Shown: positions 27,108 to 40,288 of the stretch, in pieces
Numbering within the stretch: position 1 is the first letter of the stretch
How the letters are laid out: each line of letters opens with the position of its first letter
Assembly: GCF_002968015.1 (NCBI RefSeq)
Contig: NZ_PUIP01000001.1
Span: forward strand, 558,001 to 622,000
From: Massilia phosphatilytica
GTDB lineage: Bacteria > Pseudomonadota > Gammaproteobacteria > Burkholderiales > Burkholderiaceae_D
Direction: 5' to 3'
Length of the DNA stretch: 64,000 bases
Translations under genes and position numbers: made by a program
The notes under the pieces: model-generated
Database searches by the model: none
What the model saw: the letters and a program-made list of their open reading frames with translations, nothing else
What the model was told of the DNA's origin: nothing

Positions 27108-27860
27108 ATGAACGCAGCAGCGAACAATCGTCGTACCGTCGTCATCACCGGCGCCTCCAGCGGCATCGGCCTCGCGCTCGCCAGGGCCTATATCGACCGC
27201 GGCGACAACGTCGTCGGCAATGCCCGCGGCGCGGCCCGCCTGGACGAAGCGGCCGCCCAGCTGGGCAACCCGGCCAACTTCATCGGCGTCGCCGGCGACA
27301 TCGCCGACCCGGCCACGGCACAGGCCTTGTTCGACACGGCGATCGCGCGCTTCGGCAAGGTCGACATCCTGATCAACAATGCCGGCATCTTCAACGCGAA
27401 GCCGTTCCACACCTACACGCCGGACGAAGTCGACCGCCTCGTGGACACGAACCTGAAAGGCTTCTTCTACCCGTCGCAACGGGCCGCCGAGCACATGGCC
27501 GCCAACGGCGATGGCCACATCGTGAACATCACGGCCGGCATCGCGGTGCAGCCGAACGCGAAGGTCCCGGCCGTGCTGCCTGTGCTCGTGAAGGGTGGCC
27601 TGAACAGCGCGACGCGCGCGCTGGCGATCGAACTCGCGGCGCACGGCGTGAAGGTGTCGGCCGTGGCGCCCGGCATCATCGAGACCCCGCTGCACGCCGA
27701 CTACGAAGGCACGCGCGCCTTCTACAACACGCTGGCGCCGAGCGGTACGACGGGCACGACGGACGACATCATCGACGCGGTGTTGTACCTGACGGATGCG
27801 CGCTTCACGAGCGGCGTCGTGCTGACCGTGGATGGCGGCGCCAGCGCCGGCACGTGGTAA
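27108..27860 (+). CDS. Short-chain dehydrogenase/reductase with atypical active site
   Basis: 250 residues, start after AAGGAG. The Rossmann cofactor motif is GASSGIG (residues ~14-20), and the structural NNAG is present. The catalytic YxxxK motif is not: Lys162 is there, but position 158 is Pro (LPVLVKGG), and the usual Ser region reads NITAGIA with no Ser. It may bind NAD(P)(H) without classic dehydrogenase chemistry, or belong to an SDR branch with another proton donor. It begins a tight cluster with a tautomerase (10-bp gap) and an NTF2-like protein. Confidence 0.85.
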   Translation: MNAAANNRRTVVITGASSGIGLALARAYIDRGDNVVGNARGAARLDEAAAQLGNPANFIGVAGDIADPATAQALFDTAIARFGKVDILINNAGIFNAKPFHTYTPDEVDRLVDTNLKGFFYPSQRAAEHMAANGDGHIVNITAGIAVQPNAKVPAVLPVLVKGGLNSATRALAIELAAHGVKVSAVAPGIIETPLHADYEGTRAFYNTLAPSGTTGTTDDIIDAVLYLTDARFTSGVVLTVDGGASAGTW

Positions 27861-27870
27861 GGAGACCATC

Positions 27871-28089
27871 ATGCCCTACATCCTCATCCAGGTGACCGAC
27901 GAAGGCGTCACCAAGGCGCAGAAGGAAGCCATGATCGCCGGCGCGACCGACCTCATGGTGAAAGTCCTGAACAAGGACCCGGAAGCGACGTTCGTCGTCA
28001 TCGATGAAGTCAATACCGACAACTGGGGCCACGGCGGCGAAGTCGTGACGAAGCGCCGCCAGCGCGAGGCGGCCAAGCGCGACGCGTGA
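27871..28089 (+). CDS. 4-oxalocrotonate tautomerase family protein
   Basis: 72 residues starting MPYILIQVTDEGVT: after Met removal Pro1 is the catalytic base of this superfamily. TDLMVKVLNKDPEATFVVIDEV is the conserved core of short 4-OT-like enzymes. GGAGACC precedes the start. It would tautomerise an enol/keto acid or similar substrate as a hexamer. It sits between the atypical SDR and an NTF2-like protein. Confidence 0.9.
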   Translation: MPYILIQVTDEGVTKAQKEAMIAGATDLMVKVLNKDPEATFVVIDEVNTDNWGHGGEVVTKRRQREAAKRDA

Positions 28090-28092
28090 GTC

Positions 28093-28464
28093 ATGGACGC
28101 CCACCACGCCATCGCCGCGGTCCTCGGCGCTTACTTCAAGGGCCTGTACACGGGGGACACGGCGCTGCTGCGCACCGTGTTCCACCCGGACGCCGCGCTG
28201 TTCGCGGAGCGGGGCGGGCAGTCGTACCACAAGCGGCTGGACGACTACCTGGACGGCGTGGCGGCGCGGGCGTCGCCCGCATCGCTGGGCGAGCCGTACC
28301 GCATGCGGGTGCTGGCGATCGACGTCACCCATGACATCGCGATGGCGCGCGTGCACGTGCCGGCGCTCGGGTTCAATTATGTGAACTACCTGTCGTTCGT
28401 GCGCTGGCAGGGGTGCTGGGTGATCGTCAACAAGGTGTTTACCGACCTGCCAATCACCGGGTGA
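28093..28464 (+). CDS. NTF2-like (SnoaL/lumazine-binding type) protein
   Basis: 123 residues in the cone-shaped NTF2 fold: N-terminal helices with YFKGLYTGDTALLRTVFHPDA, then a curved sheet with MARVHVPALGFNYVNYLSFVRWQGCWVIVNKVF. Members are small cytosolic isomerases, dehydratases or binding proteins. It starts three bases after the tautomerase stop and is surely co-transcribed. The substrate is unknown. Its 3' end overlaps a small minus-strand gene by 11 bases. Confidence 0.8.
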   Translation: MDAHHAIAAVLGAYFKGLYTGDTALLRTVFHPDAALFAERGGQSYHKRLDDYLDGVAARASPASLGEPYRMRVLAIDVTHDIAMARVHVPALGFNYVNYLSFVRWQGCWVIVNKVFTDLPITG

Positions 28465-28594
28465 CAGTCAGCACGACGACGATGCCCAGGATGGCCAGCA
28501 GGGTGATCCAGCGCACGCGGCGCCAGGTTTCCTTGCGCATCGGTGCATTGAGGACGATTTCGGCGATGGCTTGCAGGATGACGTCACCCGCCAT
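28454..28594 (-). CDS. Small membrane protein
   Basis: 46 residues starting MAGDVILQAIAEIVLN, with a basic segment (MRKETWRRVRW) then one hydrophobic helix (ITLLAILGIVVVLTV). The ATG follows TGGAGAAA at good spacing. The family is unknown. It overlaps the convergent NTF2-like gene by 11 bases. Confidence 0.55.
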   Translation of the reverse strand: MAGDVILQAIAEIVLNAPMRKETWRRVRWITLLAILGIVVVLTVTR

Positions 28595-28768
28595 GGGTTT
28601 CTCCAGTAATATGCTGACCGTCCTATATTGACAGGTGCGGCACGGACCTGCAACGCCGGCGCCGATAGCATTGGGTGGCCGCCAAGGCATCCATCCAAAG
28701 ACGGAGCCGTAATCGCGGGCGGGGGTGTAGATTCGGGCGATCCGATTCAACCATCAAGGAGTACCCCC

Positions 28769-29209
28769 ATGACGACCCCCGACCTCGATCTCGCCAACCT
28801 TCGCGCCGCCGCGCCCGCCGTCCCCGCGGACGGCTTCGACCGCACCGTGCGCACGGCCGGCCGCGTGCTCGTCGGCGTGCTGTTCCTGTGGGCCGGCATC
28901 GACAAGGTGCAGGGCTGGCAGGGCGCGCTGCAGGAAGTGGTGGCGGGCGGGCTGCCGGCCCCCACGCTGATGCTGGCGCTGACCATCCTGCTGCAGGTGG
29001 CCGGGGGCGCCGCGATCATCGCCGGGCGGCTGCTCAAGCCCGCGTGCTGGGCGCTGGCCGGGTTCACGCTGCTTGCGACCGTGCTGTATCACGGCTTCTG
29101 GCACGCGACCGGCGCGGCGCGCCATGCGGAACTGATCCCGTTCATGGAGCACGTGTGCATCGTGGGCGGGCTGCTCGTCGTGTCGACGCTGGAATCCCGG
29201 CGCCGCTGA
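28769..29209 (+). CDS. DoxX family membrane protein
   Basis: 146 residues with four TM helices; ATG after AAGGAG. GRVLVGVLFLWAGIDKVQGW in TM1 and the LLQVAGGAAIIAGRLLKP segment are typical of DoxX/DoxD-like inner-membrane proteins. Some members join redox or detoxification modules; here the role is unknown. It is a single gene, convergent with the REC-GGDEF gene, whose stop codon directly abuts its own. Confidence 0.85.
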   Translation: MTTPDLDLANLRAAAPAVPADGFDRTVRTAGRVLVGVLFLWAGIDKVQGWQGALQEVVAGGLPAPTLMLALTILLQVAGGAAIIAGRLLKPACWALAGFTLLATVLYHGFWHATGAARHAELIPFMEHVCIVGGLLVVSTLESRRR

Positions 29210-30123
29210 TCAACCTCCGATGGAGCTGCGCCACACGATGCGGTTCCTGCCTTCCAGCTTGGCGCGGTACAGGTGTTCGTCCGCCGCCTCGAACAATTCG
29301 GCCGCGCTCTCCGGTCCATGGCCGCCGAGCGTCGCGCCGCCCACGCTGACCGTGAGCACCGGCGCCACCTGCGACGCCGCGTGCGGCATTTCCAGGGCCG
29401 CGATCGCCGCGCAGATCTCTTCCACCACGTGGCGTGCCTGGACGATGTCCGTGTCCGGCAGCAGCAGCACCAGTTCCTCGCCGCCGTACCGCGCCGCCAG
29501 GTCGGCCGGGCGGCGCAGGCCGCCGGCCGTCGTGCGCGCGATGGCGCGCAGGGCGCGGTCGCCGGCCGGGTGGCCGTAGTAGTCGTTGTACTGCTTGAAG
29601 GCGTCGATGTCGAGCAGGGCCAGCGACAGCGGCCAGCCGTTGCGCTGGGCGCGCTGCCATTCCTGCGCGTACAGCTCGTCGAAGCGGCGCCGGTTCGCGA
29701 GTTCCGTCAGGCCATCCACGTGCGCCAGGCGCTCCAGCATGCGGCGCTGGCGCACGAGCTGCAGGTGCAGCGCCACGCGCGCCATCACGACGGTGGCGTT
29801 GAACGGCTTGGCGATGTAGTCGGCGGCGCCCAGCTTGAGGCCGTTCGCCTCGTCTTCCGGGCGGTTCAGGCCGGAGATGAAGATCACGGCGATCTGCTCC
29901 GTCTGCGGATCGGCGCGCAGCCGGCGCAGCACTTCATAGCCGTCCAGGTCCGGCATCATCACGTCGAGCAGGATCAGGTCCGGCGCGTGGCGCGTGGCCC
30001 GTTCCAGCGCCTGTTCGCCGTTCTTCGCCAGCAGCACGGTGTACTCCGGCTTGAGCAGTTCGGCCAGCACCTGGCGGTTGATCACGTCGTCGTCGGCGAT
30101 CAGGACTTTTTGCGGTTCCACGT

Positions 30124-30127
<4 letters not shown>
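29210..30127 (-). CDS. Response regulator with GGDEF output (diguanylate cyclase)
   Basis: 305 residues with a GTG start that overlaps the stop of the hybrid kinase gene (GTGA), so it is translationally coupled. The N-terminal receiver has DDD near residues 12-14, phospho-acceptor Asp55 ([10 protein letters not shown]) and the switch Lys in AKPF. The C-terminal GGDEF domain reads [12 protein letters not shown], an active variant, with an RxxD inhibitory site (RPAD) five residues before it. It would make cyclic-di-GMP when phosphorylated by the kinase encoded upstream and is subject to product inhibition. Confidence 0.93.
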
Positions 30128-33563
<3,436 letters not shown>

Positions 33564-33567
<4 letters not shown>

Positions 33568-34934
33568 CCTTGATGGGCGGCGGGCCTGGAACGCCCGGTA
33601 AAACGGCGCTCGAGGGCATTGACCCAGCGCGGCGCCTTGGCGTCATTGTGCCACGCGTGCACGGCGTCGCCGACTTCGCCGAGCAGCGTGTCCGGCAGTT
33701 TCAGGGGACGGGTCTCGTCCATCAGCAGCTTGACGGTGAGGTTGTAGCCGAGGATGCGCGTGACGAGGCGCGAGATCGAGAAGCCCGGGAAGACGAGGCG
33801 CGCGATGGCGTCGACGCCGCGGATCAGGCCGAACACCAGCACGAACAGGCCGCGCGACAGCAGCGACACGCGCTTGTCGAGACCCAGGTCGCGCGACGAG
33901 TCCCTGCCGATCAGGTGGCGCGCGAGGAGCGTCGGGAACGGCTTCAGGATGCGCAGCGGGATGTAGCGCTGGATGTTCGCCATCAGCGCGCCGGCCAGCG
34001 CCGGGCGCGGGTCGTCCTTGCGCGGCTGGCTGCGCGCCTGCGCCTGGAGCGCGGCGAACATGCGCTCCGCGTCCGCCATCGTGTCCGTCATCTGCTCGCG
34101 TTCGATGCCGAGCACGTGGCCCAGCACGTTCCAGGCATGCAAGTAGGCGTCCTCGTCGCCGGGGGCCAGGCGCAGGCCGAGGCGGCGCAGTCCCTGCAGG
34201 AACACAAAACTGAACGTCAGCAGCGTGTAGCCCAGTTCTTCCTGGTTACAGGGCAGGCCGAGGCGATCGATGTCCCAGCCGTGCGCGTACAGCACCTGCG
34301 GCATCGTCTTGCCCTGCGCCAGCAACCGGGGCAGCCGGCGCGGCGCGACGAGGGCCTCGGCCAGGTCGCCGCGCAGCACGAGGTGGCGGATCATCGCGTG
34401 GATCAGGCGCACCTTGATGGCCTGCGCGACACCGCCGCCCATTGGTGCCGTCAGGCCGCCGTGCATCATGACGGGGAAGATCATGGCGGCGGTGGCGCGC
34501 ACGCGGTAGTCCGTGTGCTGATCCAGTTCGCCGGCCGCGTGCAGCACGGCCGCGAGGTCCGGCATGATGTAGCACTGCGGCAGGCTGGCGCAGAACAGCA
34601 GCGTGCACGAGGCCATGCTCATTTCCATGAACAGGACTTCGGCCCGCGCGATCTTCGACGTGTCGGCCCAGTCGGGCAATACGCGCGCCTGGCGGACGTA
34701 GTCTTCCAGCGCGGCGGCCATGGCGGGCGGCAGGCCGGGGCTGGCGCGCCAGTCGTCCAGGTCGCCGTTCAGCTGCCAGCGCGCGATCTCCGTGTTCAAC
34801 AGGCCGATCGCCGCCATGTCCGGACCGCCGGGCTGGCCAGGGCCGAGGATGCGTGCGATGGTGGCGTCGGCCAGCGGGTCGGCACGCAGCGCGGGATTGT
34901 CGTCCAGGCCGGGTTCGAGGGCATCGCGTCTCAT
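33564..34934 (-). CDS. MpaB-family oxygenase (DUF2236, related to latex-clearing protein)
   Basis: 456 residues, largely helical, starting [20 protein letters not shown] after AAGGAGG. It has the DUF2236 body: [24 protein letters not shown], then [17 protein letters not shown] and the His-containing [15 protein letters not shown]2236 members include the b-type haem rubber oxygenase Lcp and fungal MpaB', which cleave isoprenoid double bonds. No Tat or Sec signal is evident, but C-terminal hydrophobic stretches ([17 protein letters not shown]) may bind the membrane. It overlaps the carotenoid-family gene (ATGA) and the kinase gene (ATGA). The substrate is unknown. Confidence 0.8.
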
Positions 34935-35806
34935 GCGGCCTCCTTCAGCGATGCGGCCGGCACGGCAGGTGCCTGGTCGTCGGCGGCAGGACGGACCAGG
35001 ATGCCTTGCCAGCGCAGCAGGCCGATGGTCGCGGCGAGCAGCGGGAAGCCCATCGCGAACAGCGCGATCGTGCGCGCCTCGACGGGATGGCCGAGCAGCA
35101 CCTGGAACACCATCAGGCCGGCATACACGGCGAGCGGTACGAACACGTGGCGCATGGTCGGCAGTACCGCGCCGGCCCCAAGCGCCGTCGTGCGCGCGCG
35201 CGCGAGGCGGCGGAAGGCGAACAGGATCGCGAACGACACGATCATCCAGCCGGCGAAGCCCTGCACGGTCTCGCCGAACCACCAGCCGTCCGTCTTCGCC
35301 ATGATCCAGGCCTTCAGCACATAGACCATGTACGGGTCGACACCCAGGTCGTAGCACGTGACGACCATCGCGCCCAGCAGCGCCATGATGGCGTCGTGAC
35401 CGAGCGACGCGGGCCGGTCGACGGGATCCTGCCACACGATCAGGTTGGCCACCACGTAGCCGATATACGCCAGGGCGAACCACATCATCGGGATCACGAC
35501 GGGGACGTCGCCGAGGCGCGGCCCCAGCACCGGCGTGTACGTGTAGCTGCCGAAGAACCAGCCGTACGACGATCCGAGCTGCTCGGCGAGCCAGCCGAAG
35601 CTCGTGGCGATGGCGACGAGGCGCAGCGCGGCGCCGCCGCCGAGCAGGTGCGCGGCGCTGGCCCAGCAACAGCCGAACATCAGCAGCGAGCTGGCGACGA
35701 GGGCGACGGTGGTTTCGCCGCCGATGCGTTTGGCCAGGACGAGGAGGAAGGTCGCCAGCAGGATGGCGGTGAGGACGGGCAGACGACGGTGCAGCAACGG
35801 GGTCAT
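34931..35806 (-). CDS. Carotenoid biosynthesis (CruF-like, PF04240) membrane protein
   Basis: 291 residues, about seven TM segments, ATG after TGGAG. Typical family segments are FGWLAEQLGSSYGWFFGSYTYTP.LGPRLGDVPVVIPMMW (in pieces), CYDLGVDPYM and TDGWWFGETVQGFAGW. Family members include the C50-carotenoid and gamma-carotenoid hydratase CruF, which adds water to the psi end of carotenoids. No phytoene synthase or desaturase is nearby. It overlaps the oxygenase gene by four bases, so the oxygenase may act on the same type of substrate. Confidence 0.85.
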   Translation of the reverse strand: MTPLLHRRLPVLTAILLATFLLVLAKRIGGETTVALVASSLLMFGCCWASAAHLLGGGAALRLVAIATSFGWLAEQLGSSYGWFFGSYTYTPVLGPRLGDVPVVIPMMWFALAYIGYVVANLIVWQDPVDRPASLGHDAIMALLGAMVVTCYDLGVDPYMVYVLKAWIMAKTDGWWFGETVQGFAGWMIVSFAILFAFRRLARARTTALGAGAVLPTMRHVFVPLAVYAGLMVFQVLLGHPVEARTIALFAMGFPLLAATIGLLRWQGILVRPAADDQAPAVPAASLKEAA

Positions 35807-35826
35807 ATGAGGCTCCAGGGGCACGA

Positions 35827-35874
35827 CGCAACAATGAATTCGCGGCCACCGCAAGGGCGGCGGCCGCGCTTGGA
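35827..35874 (-). terminator. Imperfect hairpin after the TonB receptor gene
   Basis: On the minus strand GCGGCCGCCG pairs with CGGTGGCCGC (one G-U) around a short loop, just after the receptor stop codon. There is no T-run, so it may only attenuate read-through into the carotenoid/oxygenase operon. Confidence 0.4.
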
Positions 35875-38118
35875 TCAGAAGCGGTAATCGAAGCGGACGT
35901 CGGCCGTGCGCGGCTCGGTCGGCACGGCGAGGCCCGATGAACTGATCGTCATCGGCCGCACCTTGTCCTCGACGTTGCGTACGCGTGCGAGCACGCTCCA
36001 CGGCGCGCCATCCGGTTCCCAGCCGAGGCGCAGGTCGGACTCCGTATGGCCGGGGACGCGGTACTTCAGGCCCGCCTGCGGCACGCCCAGCAGGTAGCTC
36101 GCGCTGGCGCGGGTGCCCGCACCGCCCGTCAGTACGCCGCCACCGAGGTGCAGCCGGTGTTCCCAGCCGAGCGACAGGGTGCGCGCCGGCGTGCGGTCAA
36201 GCTTGACCCCGGCCCACGAATGTACACCGTCCGGCATGTAGTTGGCATAGTGCGCGTCGAGCAGGGTAAGGGCGTACGTGAAGCGGTCGGCGCTCGTCGC
36301 CAGTACCTGGCCGTCCGCCTCCAGCCCGCGGATCGATGCCGCGCCCGCGTTCGTCGTCTCGTAGCGCGGCCTGCCGTTGATCACGACCTCGTTCGACAGC
36401 TGCAGGTTGCGGTAGTCGTAGTGGAACACGGCCACGTTCAGACTCGCACGGCGGTCCCAGAAGCGGGTCTTGACGCCCGCCTCGTATGCGCGCACGGTCT
36501 CCGGCCGGTACGTGAGGCTGGCGGCCGGCAGCGCGGTCGCGGCGGGGCAGCCGACGCCGTTGCGCGCGTCGCCCGCGGCGCAGCCGTCGTTGAAGCCGCC
36601 GGCCTTGTAGCCGGTCGCGATCGAGCCGTAGACGAGCGCGGCCGGGGCCAGGTCGTAGTCGAGGCCGAGGCGCCACGTCGTCTTGTCGGTGGAAATGCTG
36701 CCGGCATTCAGTTCGCGCAGGTCGGTGGCGCCGTTGAACGTCGCCGTGCGCTGGTAGCCGATATAGCCGATGCGTGACTTGTCGTCTTCCGTGTAGCGGG
36801 CGCCGGCCGTGGCGCGCAGGCCGGCGGCGATGCGGACCGTCGCCTGCCCGAACACGGCCTTGCTGCGCGCTTCGACCGGGTCGTTGCCGAACACGTAGTA
36901 GGGCGGCAGCCCGACGGCCTGCAGGTCGCGGAAATAATAGGTGTCGCGCGTGCGTTCGCGGAACCAGTACACGCCGCCCTGGGCGCTGACGGGGCCGGCG
37001 CCGTTCGTCGCGAGACGCAGCTCGTGCGAGTCCTGGCTGTACGTACCGGTGAACGGCTGGCGCACGCCCAGCGCGATCGTGGGCGCGACGCGGTAATAGA
37101 AGTTGTACAGGTAGTCGTGGTCGAAGCTGCGGTGCGCGCCCAGCCAGGACAGGGTGGCCGGACCGAGGTCCCAGGCCAGGTCCGCCGTCAGGCTGGACGT
37201 CTTCTTGTGCGAATGGCCCTGTTCGTAGCGCGTGTTCGGCGGGTTGAAGCGGTAGGTCAGCTGCCGGTCGGTGGCGTCGCCGTTCCACACCGGCTGGCCG
37301 GTCGCGATGCCGCTGTAAAAATTCGAATCGGGGACCGTGCTGTCGTTGTTGCTGTCGTCGCGGCTCGCTTCGTAGCGCACGAGCAGCTTCGCGTTCGGAC
37401 CGAGCGCCAGCTGCGCGGACAGGCGCGCGGCGCGGTCGTCGCGATCCAGGCCCAGGCCGCGCGGCGTGTTCGAGCCGTTCTTCAGGTACGAGTCATGTTC
37501 GTTCCAGGTGGCGGCGGCGCGCAGCGCCAGCACGTCGTTCACCGGTACGTTGACCATGGCGCCGACCTTGCGCTCGCCCCGGCTGCCGACGGCGGCGTTG
37601 ACGTCGCCCTCGAAGCGGTTGACGGGCGCCTTCGTGATCACGTTGACGACACCGGCCGTCGTGTTGCGGCCGTACAGCGTGCCCTGCGGACCGCGCAGCA
37701 CTTCGACGCGCTCGACGTCGTACAGCGCCACGTTCTGGCTTTGCGGCCGCGCGACGTAGACGCCGTCCACCATGAACGCGGCCGACGTGTCGCCCTTTTC
37801 CGTGACGTCCGCATTGGAGACGCCGCGGATCGTGATGCGCAGGCCGTCATACGAATTTTCCAGGTACGTGTTGGGCAGACGCGCGGCGAGGGCGCCCGGC
37901 GTGTCGGCGCCGATCGCGTCGAGCTGCGCGGCCGTGAGCACGCTCATTGCGACCGGTGTCTTCGAGGCCGGAGCGGCCGTGCGCTGCGCCGTGACGATCA
38001 CCTCCTGGATGCCGTCGGCGCGTGTCTCCACCTGCGCGCACGCCGGCGCGCTCCATGCGATCGCCGCGATCGATACGGCGAGCAGGTTGGGGGTCGACCG
38101 ACCCTGCTGATTCTTCAT
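35875..38118 (-). CDS. TonB-dependent receptor
   Basis: 747 residues: signal peptide (cleavage at PACA|QV near residue 28), TonB box region IQEVIVTAQR, plug domain (LRITIRGVSNADVTEKGD, then VEVLRGPQGTLYGRNTTAGVVNVIT) and a barrel ending DVRFDYRF. The plug resembles the large IroN/FyuA-like group used for siderophores and for hydrophobic ligands such as steroids and terpenoids. It lies 68 bases upstream of the carotenoid/MpaB/kinase/GGDEF genes on the same strand, so it may bring in their substrate or signal. No iron-specific gene is adjacent. Confidence 0.88.
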   Translation of the reverse strand: MKNQQGRSTPNLLAVSIAAIAWSAPACAQVETRADGIQEVIVTAQRTAAPASKTPVAMSVLTAAQLDAIGADTPGALAARLPNTYLENSYDGLRITIRGVSNADVTEKGDTSAAFMVDGVYVARPQSQNVALYDVERVEVLRGPQGTLYGRNTTAGVVNVITKAPVNRFEGDVNAAVGSRGERKVGAMVNVPVNDVLALRAAATWNEHDSYLKNGSNTPRGLGLDRDDRAARLSAQLALGPNAKLLVRYEASRDDSNNDSTVPDSNFYSGIATGQPVWNGDATDRQLTYRFNPPNTRYEQGHSHKKTSSLTADLAWDLGPATLSWLGAHRSFDHDYLYNFYYRVAPTIALGVRQPFTGTYSQDSHELRLATNGAGPVSAQGGVYWFRERTRDTYYFRDLQAVGLPPYYVFGNDPVEARSKAVFGQATVRIAAGLRATAGARYTEDDKSRIGYIGYQRTATFNGATDLRELNAGSISTDKTTWRLGLDYDLAPAALVYGSIATGYKAGGFNDGCAAGDARNGVGCPAATALPAASLTYRPETVRAYEAGVKTRFWDRRASLNVAVFHYDYRNLQLSNEVVINGRPRYETTNAGAASIRGLEADGQVLATSADRFTYALTLLDAHYANYMPDGVHSWAGVKLDRTPARTLSLGWEHRLHLGGGVLTGGAGTRASASYLLGVPQAGLKYRVPGHTESDLRLGWEPDGAPWSVLARVRNVEDKVRPMTISSSGLAVPTEPRTADVRFDYRF

Positions 38119-38418
38119 GAACTATCCCAGTTTTTTTATAGTCGTTTGCTTGGTGCGCCGTGTCGTTTCGCACTGGCGTCGCCTGCCTGCGTGTATTTTC
38201 GTGAGAGTGTATTGCAGGCGGGTGAAACGGAGGAGTCTATCAGGTAGTGCGAACGGGCAATAGTGTCCAGTTACCACAAAGTGATGCAATCCGGTTCACA
38301 AATCGTTGTTTCCTTGCTTCGACCGTGGTCTTTCCGAAAATGTTGCCACGTCGGGGCCGACGCGCGCACGACTGACCTGCCGCAAACGCGCGGCATCGTG
38401 CCTCCCTATGCTGGTTGC
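38119..38418. promoter_or_regulatory. Divergent promoter region, TonB receptor and glycosyltransferase
   Basis: 300 bases between divergent starts. AT-rich stretches just upstream of the receptor ATG (T7 run at 38131-38138) and around 38270-38320 could hold promoters. No Fur box or other clear operator was seen. Confidence 0.4.
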
Positions 38419-40281
38419 ATGCCGACGACATCTTCCGAACCCCGCGTGAGCGTGCTGGTGCCGACCTTCGAACAGGCGCACTTCATCGCCCGCGCGCTCG
38501 CGAGCCTTCAGGCCCAGACGCTGGACGCGTGGGAGGCCGTGGTCGTGGACGACGGTTCACGCGATGCCACGGCGGCAGTCGTCGCGCCGTTCCTGGAAGA
38601 CGCACGCATCCGCTACCTCGCGCTGGACGCGAACGTGGGGCTGGGACGGGCGTTGAACGTGGCGCTGGACGCGACGACGGCGCCGCTCGTCGCGTACCTG
38701 CCCAGCGACGACGTGATCTACCCGCGCCACCTGGAGACGCTGGCGGCGGCGCTCGCGGCGGCGCCGGATGCGGTGCTGGCGGTGTCCGGCGTGCGCTGGC
38801 ACTACAACCGCGAGGCCGAAGGACCCGTCCCCGGCGCTGGCCTGCAGCTCGTGCAGGCGATGCACCGGCGCACGGGGCTGCGCTGGACCGAGCGCGCGCA
38901 ACTGGAGTCCGACGACCTCGATCGCCTGTACTGGTCGCGCCTGCAGGCGCAGGGCGCCAGCGTGGGGACGGGTGTCGTGTCCTGCGAATGGGTCGACCAC
39001 CCGCGCCAGCGCCACAAGCTGATGCGGGAACCGGCGGGCGGCATCAACCCGTTCCGCGGGCATTACCGCGTGCGCACGCCGCTGCGCTTCCACACGAGCA
39101 CCGGCAACCCGATCGACGAGGACGCGCTGTACCGCCGCCTGCGCGACCGTCCGCCCACGCCGCGCGCGGCGGACGGCCTCACGATCCTGCTGGTGGGCGA
39201 ACTGGCCTACAACGCGGAACGGGTGCTGGCGCTGGAAGAGCAGGGGCACACCTTGTACGGCCTGTGGACGGACACGCCGGCCTGGTTCAACACGGTGGGG
39301 CCGCTGCCGTTCGGCCACGTCGAGGACCTGCCCCGCGACGATTGGCGCGCGGCGCTGCGGCGGCTGCGTCCCGACGTCATCTACGCGCAGCTGAACTGGC
39401 AGGCCGTCCCGTTCGCCCACGAGGTCCTGCTGGCAAGCGCGGGCATCCCGTTCGTCTGGCATTTCAAGGAGGGGCCGTTCATCTGCCTGGAAAAGGGCAC
39501 ATGGCCGCAACTGCTCGACCTGTACCGCATGGCGGATGGACGCATCTTCAGCGGTCCCGAGGCGCGCGACTGGTTCGAGCTCGCGTCGCCGGGCCTGGCG
39601 CACACGTGTCCATGCCACGTGCTCGACGGCGACCTTCCGAAGCGCGACTGGTTCGACGGCCCCGCGACGGCGCCGCTGTCCGCGGCCGATGGCGCCGTGC
39701 ACACGGTCGTGCCGGGCCGGCCGATCGGGCTGCACCCTCCGACCGTCGCGGCGCTGGCCGCGGCCGGCATCCACCTGCACTTCTACGGCGACTTCACGCA
39801 CGGCCAGTGGCGCGAATGGATCGCGACGACGCAGGCGCTGGCGCCGCACCACCTGCACCTGCACGGCAACGTGGCGCAGGACCGCTGGGTCGAGGAATTT
39901 TCGCGCTACGACGCGGGCTGGCTGCATTGCTTCGCGAGCCGCAACGGGGGCGACCTGCGCCGCGCCGACTGGGACGACCTGAACCTGCCGGCCCGCATCG
40001 CGACGCTGGCGGCGGCCGGCCTGCCGCTGATCCAGCGCAAGAATGGCGATGCCGTCGTCGCGGCGCAAGCGCTGGCGCGGCGGCTCGGCGTCGGCGTGTT
40101 CTACGACGATATCGATGCATTGGCGGCGCAGCTGCGCGATCGTCCGCAGATGGAGGCGCTGCGCGCGCGGATGTGGGCGCAGCGCGAGCAGTTCTGCTTC
40201 GATACGCACGTGCCGGCGCTCGTCGCCTTCTTCCGGCAGGTCATCGCCCATGCGGGCAACGGGCCGCGGGTGGCAGGCTAG
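38419..40281 (+). CDS. Two-domain glycosyltransferase (GT2 plus GT4-like)
   Basis: 620 residues. Residues ~1-250 are a GT-A family-2 domain: VSVLVPTFEQAHFIARALASL, VVVDDGSRD for nucleotide binding and YLPSDDVI as the DxD-type metal site. Residues ~265-620 look like a GT-B domain (LTILLVGELAYNAERVLALEE, later LPARIATLAAAGLPLIQ near the C-terminal donor site). It could add two sugars in a row to a glycan. It is a lone gene with no capsule or LPS cluster around it. The ATG lacks a clear ribosome site, and an upstream start cannot be excluded. Confidence 0.8.
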   Translation: MPTTSSEPRVSVLVPTFEQAHFIARALASLQAQTLDAWEAVVVDDGSRDATAAVVAPFLEDARIRYLALDANVGLGRALNVALDATTAPLVAYLPSDDVIYPRHLETLAAALAAAPDAVLAVSGVRWHYNREAEGPVPGAGLQLVQAMHRRTGLRWTERAQLESDDLDRLYWSRLQAQGASVGTGVVSCEWVDHPRQRHKLMREPAGGINPFRGHYRVRTPLRFHTSTGNPIDEDALYRRLRDRPPTPRAADGLTILLVGELAYNAERVLALEEQGHTLYGLWTDTPAWFNTVGPLPFGHVEDLPRDDWRAALRRLRPDVIYAQLNWQAVPFAHEVLLASAGIPFVWHFKEGPFICLEKGTWPQLLDLYRMADGRIFSGPEARDWFELASPGLAHTCPCHVLDGDLPKRDWFDGPATAPLSAADGAVHTVVPGRPIGLHPPTVAALAAAGIHLHFYGDFTHGQWREWIATTQALAPHHLHLHGNVAQDRWVEEFSRYDAGWLHCFASRNGGDLRRADWDDLNLPARIATLAAAGLPLIQRKNGDAVVAAQALARRLGVGVFYDDIDALAAQLRDRPQMEALRARMWAQREQFCFDTHVPALVAFFRQVIAHAGNGPRVAG

Positions 40282-40288
40282 GCGGCGC

